Below, in pieces: positions 41,801-50,251 of a DNA stretch of 59,162 nt (the first letter of the stretch is position 1; the number at the start of each line of letters is the position of its first letter). The stretch is from CAZPMT01 sp964587655 (GTDB lineage: Bacteria > Hydrogenedentota > Hydrogenedentia > Hydrogenedentales > SLHB01). Where the stretch lies: positions 1 to 59,162 of the forward strand of contig CAZPMT010000020.1 in NCBI GenBank assembly GCA_964587655.1, read 5' to 3'. The notes beneath the pieces are model-generated. The model was given only the letters and a program-made list of their open reading frames with translations. It ran no database searches and was not told the DNA's origin. The position numbers and the translations under genes were made by a program.

Positions 41801-43059
41801 AATTCATCCATGCCGCCGATATTCACCTCGACAGTCCCCTCGTTGGCCTGAAGCAATACGAGGGGGCGCCCGTGAGGGAGATTCGAGGGGCCACTCGCCG
41901 CGCGCTTGAGAATCTTGTCGAACTGGCCATCAACGAGAGCGCGGCGTTTGTGCTTTGTGCAGGCGATCTGTTCGATGGCGACTGGAAGGACTATAACACC
42001 GGCCTTTTCTTCACGTCGCAGATGTCCAAGCTGCGCGACGCGAACATCCGAATGTTTCTCGTAGCCGGCAATCATGATGCCGCCAGCCAGATCTCGAAGA
42101 ACCTGCGAATGCCGGACAACGTGAAGACTTTGTCCGCAAGAAAACCCGAATCCGTTGTCTTGGAAGATCTCGACGTGGCTATTCATGGGCAAGGGTTCGG
42201 TTCCAGGGCGGTTACGGACGATCTGGCGGCCATGTATCCCAAACCTGTCTCCGGCCTTCTCAACATCGGTTTGTTGCATACGAGCGTGAATGGCCGTGCA
42301 GGACACGAGCCTTATGCGCCGTGTTCGTTGGATGAGCTTCGCGGCAAGGGCTACCAATACTGGGCGCTCGGCCACGTCCATGCCCGGGAAGTCCTTCACG
42401 AGGACCCTTGGATTGTCTTTCCCGGAAACGTGCAGGGACGCCATGTGCGGGAGTCGGGACCCAAAGGTTGTGTCCTCGTGACCGTCGAGGATGGGGACAT
42501 CGTCACCGTGGATCACCGCGATCTCGATGTCTTGCGATGGACGACGTTGAGCGTGGATGCAGACGGGGCGGATACGGGCGATGACGTCATTGAAAGAGTC
42601 GCCGCAGCCTTGAACCGGCAGGTGACCCTCGGAAACGACATACCTGTGGCGGTTAGGATCGAGATCGTGGGGGCGTGTCGGGCAAATGCGGCTCTGGTCG
42701 CCTGCCCCGAGCAATGGGTCAACGAGATCCGTTCTCTGGCCACGGATGTGAGCGGCGGCATGTTCTGGGTGGAGAAAGTGGAGTTTCATACGCGGTCGCG
42801 TATCTCTCTGGAAGAGATTGCTCAGCGTGACGACGCTTTCGGTGGCTTGGCCAGGGCAATCCATGCCCTGAACCGTGAAAGCGATGCCCTTGCGGGGTTA
42901 AGTGAGGAATTGAAGGTTCTCGAACTGAAACTGCCTCAGGAAATGCGTCAAGGAGAAGACGGGGTTGGCGCTCAAAACCCCGAGTATCTGCGGGACGTGA
43001 TCGAGAATGCCAAGCAGTTCCTATTGGAGCGGCTTGTTTCGGCGGGAGAGAGTCTATGA
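41797..43059 (+). CDS. YhaO/SbcD-like DNA repair metallophosphoesterase
   Basis: A 420-residue calcineurin-like nuclease. The metal-binding motifs are DIH at 8-10, GDLFD at 56-60, GNHD at 91-94, His161 and GHVH at 192-195, as in Mre11/SbcD/YhaO. A capping domain of about 150 residues follows. It should form a complex with the SMC-like ATPase encoded next (overlap ATGA), acting on DNA ends. This pair is the YhaO-YhaN form rather than SbcDC. The ATG at 41797 overlaps the toxin remnant. Confidence 0.87.
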   Translation: MKFIHAADIHLDSPLVGLKQYEGAPVREIRGATRRALENLVELAINESAAFVLCAGDLFDGDWKDYNTGLFFTSQMSKLRDANIRMFLVAGNHDAASQISKNLRMPDNVKTLSARKPESVVLEDLDVAIHGQGFGSRAVTDDLAAMYPKPVSGLLNIGLLHTSVNGRAGHEPYAPCSLDELRGKGYQYWALGHVHAREVLHEDPWIVFPGNVQGRHVRESGPKGCVLVTVEDGDIVTVDHRDLDVLRWTTLSVDADGADTGDDVIERVAAALNRQVTLGNDIPVAVRIEIVGACRANAALVACPEQWVNEIRSLATDVSGGMFWVEKVEFHTRSRISLEEIAQRDDAFGGLARAIHALNRESDALAGLSEELKVLELKLPQEMRQGEDGVGAQNPEYLRDVIENAKQFLLERLVSAGESL

Positions 43060-46000
43060 GAATCGCCCAGTTCTATGTCCATGCGTTTGGGCCGTTCACG
43101 GACTTCCCCTTGAATTTGGGTGATAGTGACGGACGGCTGACCATTCTGTACGGACCGAACGAAGCCGGGAAGAGTTCGATGCTGCGAGCGGTCAAGGCCC
43201 TGCTCTTTGGGATTCCACATAACACGCCCGACAACTTCGTGCATGACTACGGCAAACTCCGTGTCGGGGCACGTCTACTGCACTCAGATGGGTCAGACCT
43301 CGTTTTTGTGAGGCGAAAAGGGACCAAGAACACGCTGCTAAGCCCAGCGGAGGACGCTTTGCCCGACAACGTCTTGGACAGGTTTCTTGGCGGCGTGACT
43401 GACGGCGTGTTCTCCAGTGCGTTCGGAATTGACCACGAAGCCCTTGTTCGTGGTGGACGGGAGATACTCGAGGGCAGGGGCGATGTGGCCGAGAGCCTCT
43501 TTGCAGCGGGACTTGGTGGGATAAGCCTACGGCGAATCCTACGGGAGATCGAGGAGAAGCGCCAGTTGCTCTTCCTGCAAGGCGGGAAGAAACCCTTAAT
43601 CAATGCACTTATCGGGGAGTACGCCGAAGCCAGGAAACAGGTTAACAACGACTCTTTATCGAGTCGGGACTGGGTGGAGCATTCGAACAAGCTGACGAAC
43701 GCACAGAGGGAACTGGAGAGACTCGGTTCAGAATTGCAGCAACGCAGGACGGAACAGCGTCGTCTTGAGCGACTGCAGGCAGCGCTGCCGAAAGTAGCGA
43801 AACGCAAAGCCTTGTTGGCCGAAGTGGATGCATTAGACAACGTAGTGGTACTGCCGGCTACATTCCCGGAGGAACGGCGGGCAGCGATCCAGAAACTGGC
43901 TGCCGCCAAGGAGGAGGAAGAACGTGCGGAACTCGAGGTTGCGCGATTAAGTGCGGAGATCCAAGAGATCATCCCCTCCCAGCCAATTCTCGTGCATGAG
44001 GACGCAATCACAGAAATCCACCAACGACTCGGTAGTCACCAAAAGGCGATGAGAGATGTCACCGGGCTTAAGGCGCAATATGAACGTGCCCTATCTGATG
44101 CCGCAGCAAAGGTCGCTGAACTGAAGCCTGGCCTTACGGTGGAGAGGGCGGATGAACTTCGCCTCAGCGCCGCACAGCGGGCACGGATCGCTGACATCGG
44201 GTCACAATGCCAAGCCCTTGTGAATGATGCCGAACGCACGGCGAAGGAGCTCAGGCGGTCCGAGAACGAACTGCAGGCCGCTTTGAAGGAGAGCGGGGAA
44301 TTGGGGCCGACAAGAGATCCGATGGCCCTGAAACGCATCATCACTCTTGCCCAAAGGCAGGGGGATCTCGACGCTCGGCTTCGCGCACGACAGACGGATC
44401 TGGCAGCAGAACATGACAAAGCCCGGCTTGAATTGAAAAGGCTGGGTCTCTGGGCGGGAACCTTGGAGCAGCTTGAACAAACAAGCTTTCCCAGCGTTGA
44501 GTCTGTTGAGTCATTTGAGTTGGCGCTTCAGGATTTGGCCGCCGACCTCAAGGGGTGTGATCGGGAGCTTCAGGCGGCGCACCAGGACGTGATAGAGGGC
44601 GACGAAGCAGTCTATGCACTGACGTCCGCCGGAACGGTGCCCACCGAGGACGAACTCTCCGCGGCCCGTCAACGGCGGGATCAGGCCTGGAGGCTGATTC
44701 GGAGGGCGTGGTTCGATGGGGAAGACGTCGGGGATGAAGCGAAGGAACTCGATGCGGGCAGCGCTCTTCCTGATACTTACGAGAAGAGCGTCGCTGAATC
44801 CGACGAAATAGCCGATCGCCTGCGTCGTGAGGCGAGCCGTGTGGCAGCCTATGCGGATCTAACTGCACGCAGGCTCAAGCTGGCAAACCTGGTGAAGAGC
44901 CTTGAGACAAGGAAATGCGGTCTGGAAGAGGCCATCAGGCAGAAAACCGACGCATGGTCGCAGTTGTGGCACGTAGTCGGGGGATCGCCTCTAACGCCAA
45001 AGGAGATGCGTGCGTGGCTCGTAAAGCTTGAGAAACTTCTCCAGCGGGGCGAACAGTTGCGGGGTCTCGATTCCGAAATTCGTCAACTCGAAGAAGCCAT
45101 TGCCAAACACTGCTCAGCCCTGCGGGAATGTCTGCAGAACATGGGCTACGAGGATGTACCGGAAGCCGGGTCACTATCGGATGTACTTGCATACGGGGAA
45201 GTCATTCTCGAAAACGTTGGAGAGGCAAACAGGCGAGCCCAGGATTTGGGAAAATCAATCGCCAAGTTACGTGACCAAATCGCGTCTCTGTCGAACGACA
45301 AGACGGTGAGCACGGCGAAACTCGAACAATGGCGATCTGATTGGGCTGATGCGATGGGGAGTATTGGGCTTTCTCAGACCGCTTTACCCGCCGAGGCCAA
45401 TGCAGTTGTCGGGCAGTTAGAAGAATTGTTCAAGGGACTCGATGACGCTCGACGCATCGAGGTCCGAATTCAAGGCATCGACATGGACGCCAGAGTCTTT
45501 GAGGCGGATGTTCTGCGGCTCACGCAATCCATCGGCCCTGGCATTGTGGCGTCGCCAGTCACACAGGCCGCCTCGGAGCTAAACCAGCGTCTTGCTTCGG
45601 CGCGAAAGGAAGACGCCCGGCTTGCCGCGCTCCAAAAACAGGTCAAACAGAACGAGATAGCGCTGCAGAAAGCTAAAGCGGCCATAACGACAGCCAACGA
45701 CAAGCTGGCAGCGTTGTGCCGTCAGGCAGGCTGTATGTCCCCAGACGAGTTGGAAGCCTGCGAAGAAAGGTCAAGCGGGCTGCAAGAGGCAAGGAAGGAG
45801 ATCGAGTCTCTTGAGAAAGATCTGTTGATCTTGGGGGAAGGGATCTCGATTGAAGCGCTGCGTGCCGAAGCTGAAAGGGTTTCCGCGGATTCGCTGCCAG
45901 CCCAGATCAAGGAACTCTCCGCCGTGATAGCGAGACTCGAAACGCAACGAGAATCCCTCAATCAAGAAGTCGGCGGCGAACATGCTATTCTCCGCCAGAT

Positions 46001-46562
46001 GGATGGAACAAGCAAAGCGGCAGACGCTGCGGAGAAAGTGCAGGATTGTCTGGCGGGACTTCGTGAGCACGTGGACCGTTACGTGGCGCTTAGCGTGTGC
46101 TCCATGGTTCTTAAGCGAGAAATCCAACGTTACCGGAGCGAGAATCAGGGTCCGATTCTGCGCCGGGCAAGCGATCTGTTCGCGACGTTCACGCTAGGCT
46201 CGTTCACGGGGCTTGAAACGGACTTCGGCGACAACGACGAACAGGTACTGCTTGGAGTTCGGCCTTCGGGCGAACAGGTGCGCGTTGACGGCATGAGCGA
46301 TGGCACGTGCGATCAGCTTTACTTGTCCCTGCGTTTGGCCACGTTGGAGAAGTACCTGGAAACAAACGAGGCCCTTCCGTTCTTGGTGGACGATATCCTG
46401 ATCCGATTTGACGATGACCGGGCCGCAGCGACGCTCGGGGTGCTGGCCGGCCTTGCGGCGCGAACGCAGGTTCTTCTGTTCACGCACCACCAATGGCTTG
46501 TGGACCTGGCTTCCTCGGGCACCCTTGCCGAAAGGACGTCGGTTCACAGGCTTCACGATTGA
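43056..46562 (+). CDS. YhaN/SbcC/Rad50-like SMC-type ATPase
   Basis: A 1168-residue ATPase: Walker A GPNEAGKSSML at about 33-43, long coiled-coil arms in the middle (many heptads of Glu, Leu, Lys and Arg between about 180 and 1010), and the C-terminal half-site with LYLSLRLATLEKYL and the Walker B region ALPFLVDDILIRFDDDR. A Rad50 zinc-hook CxxC is not obvious. It should tether and open DNA ends for the upstream nuclease subunit. Base composition is less GC-rich than its neighbours, consistent with transfer. Confidence 0.87.
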   Translation: MRIAQFYVHAFGPFTDFPLNLGDSDGRLTILYGPNEAGKSSMLRAVKALLFGIPHNTPDNFVHDYGKLRVGARLLHSDGSDLVFVRRKGTKNTLLSPAEDALPDNVLDRFLGGVTDGVFSSAFGIDHEALVRGGREILEGRGDVAESLFAAGLGGISLRRILREIEEKRQLLFLQGGKKPLINALIGEYAEARKQVNNDSLSSRDWVEHSNKLTNAQRELERLGSELQQRRTEQRRLERLQAALPKVAKRKALLAEVDALDNVVVLPATFPEERRAAIQKLAAAKEEEERAELEVARLSAEIQEIIPSQPILVHEDAITEIHQRLGSHQKAMRDVTGLKAQYERALSDAAAKVAELKPGLTVERADELRLSAAQRARIADIGSQCQALVNDAERTAKELRRSENELQAALKESGELGPTRDPMALKRIITLAQRQGDLDARLRARQTDLAAEHDKARLELKRLGLWAGTLEQLEQTSFPSVESVESFELALQDLAADLKGCDRELQAAHQDVIEGDEAVYALTSAGTVPTEDELSAARQRRDQAWRLIRRAWFDGEDVGDEAKELDAGSALPDTYEKSVAESDEIADRLRREASRVAAYADLTARRLKLANLVKSLETRKCGLEEAIRQKTDAWSQLWHVVGGSPLTPKEMRAWLVKLEKLLQRGEQLRGLDSEIRQLEEAIAKHCSALRECLQNMGYEDVPEAGSLSDVLAYGEVILENVGEANRRAQDLGKSIAKLRDQIASLSNDKTVSTAKLEQWRSDWADAMGSIGLSQTALPAEANAVVGQLEELFKGLDDARRIEVRIQGIDMDARVFEADVLRLTQSIGPGIVASPVTQAASELNQRLASARKEDARLAALQKQVKQNEIALQKAKAAITTANDKLAALCRQAGCMSPDELEACEERSSGLQEARKEIESLEKDLLILGEGISIEALRAEAERVSADSLPAQIKELSAVIARLETQRESLNQEVGGEHAILRQMDGTSKAADAAEKVQDCLAGLREHVDRYVALSVCSMVLKREIQRYRSENQGPILRRASDLFATFTLGSFTGLETDFGDNDEQVLLGVRPSGEQVRVDGMSDGTCDQLYLSLRLATLEKYLETNEALPFLVDDILIRFDDDRAAATLGVLAGLAARTQVLLFTHHQWLVDLASSGTLAERTSVHRLHD

Positions 46563-46696
46563 CTTTTCAATGCGTGCGGCCCGGCGCCATGTCGATGCTG
46601 ATGGCTGATAGCCGACGACCGACTAACGAATTCAGTTCGAGGTGTCGCGTCCGCGTATTTGTTGACAGAACGGGGAGGCGCGCCCTAGAATCGGAG

Positions 46697-46918
46697 ATGA
46701 GAGTTGGAGGCTGGGTAAGCGCGGTTGGATTTGGGAGACGGTTTATCTTGTCGGGCGATGTTCTCTATCTGATGGTGATGATGGTAATCATCGCTTTGAT
46801 CTGCGCGGCCATTGTGCCTTCGCTCTTCTTCAAGAAGTGCGCCAAGTGCGGCCGGAGGAATGGTATCGAGGCGCCGGTCTGCAAGCAGTGCGGTACGCCG
46901 TTTCCCGAAACGAAATGA
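46697..46918 (+). CDS. Small membrane protein with C-terminal zinc-ribbon
   Basis: A protein of 73 residues: a hydrophobic helix (LYLMVMMVIIALICAAIVPSL) followed by a cysteine motif, CAKCGRRNGIEAPVCKQCG, which should bind one zinc. The start is uncertain: ATG 46697 gives the longest sensible product, and a TTG at 46748 is also possible. It precedes a larger zinc-ribbon/TPR protein, so both may belong to one envelope-associated system of unknown function. Confidence 0.55.
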   Translation: MRVGGWVSAVGFGRRFILSGDVLYLMVMMVIIALICAAIVPSLFFKKCAKCGRRNGIEAPVCKQCGTPFPETK

Positions 46919-46983
46919 GGGTGCGGTCGCGGCGGCTGAAGTGAGGCGGGTCTCGAACCCGCGGAAAGGTGCGGTGAACAGAC

Positions 46984-48579
46984 GTGGCACAGATGATCAC
47001 TTGTCCATATTGCGGGAAGTTGACCAATCCCAAACTCGAAGCCTGTCCGCATTGCGGCGGGCCGATGCAGCAGAAGGCGCCGACGCCCGTGCCGGGACGC
47101 CGCCCGGAAGCACGGGCGGCGCAGACGTGTCCGAACTGCCACGCGCTGGTGCAAGACGGGGATATCATCTGCGTTGCCTGCGGAACCAATCTTCTGACCG
47201 GCCAGAAGATCGCGGGGGGTGGGAAATCCGTACCTCAAGTCGAGCGAAGCCGTCTCTTCTGGATCGTTGCGTCGGTCATCGTCGTGGCGCTGTTGTTGAT
47301 GGCGGTTCTCTTCTTGGCTTACGCATTTACGCGTGATCCAGTGCAGCATGCAATGGAACTCGCGGCCGCAAACAAGGAGATCGAAGCGGGGGCAATCCTC
47401 ACGAACCATCTGAAGAAACGGCCCAACGACGCGAGGGCTCTAGCGCTGATGGGCAAGCTGGACTGGAAACGCGGGCGGTTTGCGGAAGCGGCCGACTCGT
47501 TCGAGAAAGCGTCGGAGGCAGATCGCAAGAACGCGGATCCGGCTATGATGGCGGTGCTGTCGCTTTCCTCGCAGGGTGGCGCGGACGCGCGCGAGCGGCG
47601 CATCAATATACTCAAGCGCATCGTTCAGGACTTCCCCGATGATCTTGAAGCACAGTACCTTCTCGGGCTGGAACAAGGGGCCGCGAACGATGTCGACGGC
47701 GAGATTCAGACGCTCAAGAAGATCATCGATAAGGATCCTAACAACGCGGAGGCAGCGCTGGGCCTTGGCATAGCGGAGGCGATCAAAGGCGACTTCGCGG
47801 GTGCGCGTCCGTTGCTCGAGAAGGCGGGGCAGCATCCCGACCAGTCGGGCGACGCGGCGGCGGCTTTAGGTTTCGCGGCGGGTCTGGCGGCGAAGCCGGA
47901 CGCGGCGATCGAGGAGTTGCGCTCCGCCGTGGCGGGGAACACGTCGGCAAAGAGCCAGGCGCTGACGCGTCTGGGAATGCTGCTTGTTGCGCAGGGGCGT
48001 ATGGAGGAAGGCCAGCCTTATCTTGCGGAGGCCGTGACGGCGAACAAGGACAATCTTCAGGCGCAGTTCTTTCACGGCGTTTGCCTGCAAGGCCGTGGTC
48101 TGACGCCGGAAGCCATCAACGCGTTCGAACTCGCGGCCGCCAAACAAGGACCTCTGGCATCCGAAGCCCTCGTGCGGATCGGCGAGCTTCAACTCCTTCA
48201 GGGGAATCCGCAGAAGGCGCGCGACGCGATCGAAAAAGCGGAAGCCGCGGGCGTATCGACGGCGGCGCTGTATACGATTCGCGGGCGGCTCCACCTTGCG
48301 CTTGGCGAGGATGACAAGGCGCGTGAAAACTTCGCGAAGGCCCTCAAGGCCGACTCGAACTATGCCCCCGCACACCTCGAGAACGGGCTGCTCCAGATAA
48401 AGCAGCAGTCCATCGAGGAAGGCGTCCGGGAATTGGAGAAGTATCTCGCGCTTATCGACCCGACACAGCCGGGGACGCGGGCCGCGGAAGTGCAGGCGAT
48501 GGTCAATCATCTCAAACAAGCGGCGGGGAAGCAGGCGGCTCCGGCGGGCGACGCCGCAGAGAGGAGTGCGACCTCATGA
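46984..48579 (+). CDS. Zinc-ribbon, membrane-anchored TPR protein
   Basis: A 531-residue protein with two N-terminal zinc-ribbons (CPYCGKLTNPKLEACPHCG and CPNCHALVQDGDIICVACG), one membrane helix (about 91-113, LFWIVASVIVVALLLMAVL) and a long periplasmic or cytoplasmic array of TPR repeats to the end (for example DARALALMGKLDWKRGRFAEA). It probably scaffolds other proteins. A GTG at 46984 is used; an ATG at 46993 is also possible. It overlaps the next gene by ATGA. Confidence 0.75.
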   Translation: MAQMITCPYCGKLTNPKLEACPHCGGPMQQKAPTPVPGRRPEARAAQTCPNCHALVQDGDIICVACGTNLLTGQKIAGGGKSVPQVERSRLFWIVASVIVVALLLMAVLFLAYAFTRDPVQHAMELAAANKEIEAGAILTNHLKKRPNDARALALMGKLDWKRGRFAEAADSFEKASEADRKNADPAMMAVLSLSSQGGADARERRINILKRIVQDFPDDLEAQYLLGLEQGAANDVDGEIQTLKKIIDKDPNNAEAALGLGIAEAIKGDFAGARPLLEKAGQHPDQSGDAAAALGFAAGLAAKPDAAIEELRSAVAGNTSAKSQALTRLGMLLVAQGRMEEGQPYLAEAVTANKDNLQAQFFHGVCLQGRGLTPEAINAFELAAAKQGPLASEALVRIGELQLLQGNPQKARDAIEKAEAAGVSTAALYTIRGRLHLALGEDDKARENFAKALKADSNYAPAHLENGLLQIKQQSIEEGVRELEKYLALIDPTQPGTRAAEVQAMVNHLKQAAGKQAAPAGDAAERSATS

Positions 48580-50039
48580 ACGGACGAGCGCTGGCGATCT
48601 TTTTGGCGGCGTTGGTTGTGTTGGCGTCCGCGTCCAGTTTTGCGTGGGGGCCCGCGACGCAGCAGGCCGTGGTCACAACGGCCGTGCACGTGCTCTCAAA
48701 GGACAACGTCGTGCAGTTGTCCAAGCTTGAGAAGGACGTGCGCGAAGGCGCAGCCGTTTCCCCCGAGGTCATTGCCAAGCTGTACCCCGGATACGCCACG
48801 GATCCGGTGCGCGCCGTCGAGACCGAGATGTATCTGCTGGATACCGTCCGCGGCAACCTTGTTGATCCGCACTTCGCATATAGGCTTGGCGTCCTGGGCC
48901 GGCTGGTCGCGGGGCTGACCGCGCCGTTGCTGAACTCCGACCGGACGCTGCGAGACAAGTACTACGCCGACGTGGAAAAGAACATTCAGCAGGTGCCGCT
49001 GAAACCCTCCGCGCGCCGGGTCGTCGATGCGGAGCCGTATTTCGAGCGAGCGCGACGCCTCGCGGACACGCGAAAGGACATGATCCTCAAGGATTACCAG
49101 GACGGCCTTGGATTCAACGGCGTTGCGAAGGCGAGTCTAGCGGAGGAACTGAGCCGTTCAATCGATGCTGTTGCCGATGTGTGGAACACGATCCTCACGC
49201 AGAACGTCGTGCACGCGAACGTATCGGATGAACAGGTCCGCGGATACGTACTGAGCGCCTTGGAGTTCTACATCAAGCGAAACAACGGGGCCGAGATCGA
49301 CGCCAATTACCGCCGGCTCTCGGCGCTCACGAAAAAGACGCCCGATATGGCGAAGCGCATCGGCGATATGTTTTATGACGGCGGGCTCTACGAACGCGCC
49401 ATCGCGGAGTATCAGGAGGTGCTCGCGGCCGAGCCGCAACGGCGGGACGTCGTCAGCAGGATAGCCGAGTACTACGTGAAACAGGGCGATGACGCCCTCA
49501 AAGCAAAGCGGCTCCAGGAGGCCTACGACAACTTCGCAAAGGCGGCCAAGACGGATCCTCTTCATCCCGATGCGGAAAAGAAGCGCCTCGAGGCCGAAGC
49601 GCTGATCGCGGAACGTGACGCCCGTCTCGAGGCCGCGAAACGAAGCATCGAAGACGCCTCCCAGCTTCAGACCGACGCTGAACAGCAGGTGCTCCAGCGG
49701 AAATTCTCGGAGGCAATGGCGACTCTCCAAGAGGCCCAAGAGATCTATAGGACCGTCCCGGACGAATTCCCCACGGAGTCCCGCGCCGCAAACATTGGCT
49801 CGGGGAATGTCGTGGCGCGGCTCCGCGAGTTGAAGGGCGAACTCACGCAGAACGCCCAGGCGCTCAGCGGGCTCGGATTTCTGCCGGACATGCAACGTCT
49901 GGCCGCTTCGAGCGCCGGGGGCATGGACGAGCAGGGATTGCGCACTATCCTCACCAGCCAGCTCAACGCACAAATCAACAAACTCAAGACCGACTACCAG
50001 GGGAAATTCGCGGTCTCGCCTAGCACCTCGAAACCGTGA
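48576..50039 (+). CDS. Exported TPR-containing protein
   Basis: A 487-residue protein with a signal peptide (RALAIFLAALVVLASASSFAWG), then a helical body that includes TPR-like repeats (about 245-325, YERAIAEYQEVLAAEPQRRD) and a coiled-coil region toward the end. An exported scaffold or lipid-linked assembly factor is plausible, but no known family was recognised. It overlaps the upstream zinc-ribbon/TPR gene, so the two are co-expressed and may form one complex. Confidence 0.7.
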   Translation: MNGRALAIFLAALVVLASASSFAWGPATQQAVVTTAVHVLSKDNVVQLSKLEKDVREGAAVSPEVIAKLYPGYATDPVRAVETEMYLLDTVRGNLVDPHFAYRLGVLGRLVAGLTAPLLNSDRTLRDKYYADVEKNIQQVPLKPSARRVVDAEPYFERARRLADTRKDMILKDYQDGLGFNGVAKASLAEELSRSIDAVADVWNTILTQNVVHANVSDEQVRGYVLSALEFYIKRNNGAEIDANYRRLSALTKKTPDMAKRIGDMFYDGGLYERAIAEYQEVLAAEPQRRDVVSRIAEYYVKQGDDALKAKRLQEAYDNFAKAAKTDPLHPDAEKKRLEAEALIAERDARLEAAKRSIEDASQLQTDAEQQVLQRKFSEAMATLQEAQEIYRTVPDEFPTESRAANIGSGNVVARLRELKGELTQNAQALSGLGFLPDMQRLAASSAGGMDEQGLRTILTSQLNAQINKLKTDYQGKFAVSPSTSKP

Positions 50040-50056
50040 GGGATCGTCCGAACGAC

Positions 50057-50130
50057 GGACTTTGTGGACGAAGTGGACGGGAGCGAGGCTCACCAGGCGG
50101 ATGAGGGGGAATCTCGACACGCGAACCCTG
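50057..50130 (+). repeat. Dispersed repeat, copy 2
   Basis: Begins GGACTTTGTGGACGAAGTGG and continues GAGCGAGGCTCACCAGGCGG, ATGAGG and CTCGACACGCGAACCC. The order of these blocks matches copies at 31941-32057 (minus) and 58668-58790 (plus). This copy is shorter at its 3' end. It lies in the gap before the FadN-type gene. Confidence 0.7.
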
Positions 50131-50251
50131 TTGACCGGTTTTCGTGAAGAGTGTAGGATCATCTTTCCTGGGAGCTTGTACGGGAGTGTTGTTCGTGCAA
50201 GTGTTTTGCGGTTTGGCAGTGTTGTTTGTGAAGTAGAAGGAGAGTTAGGCC

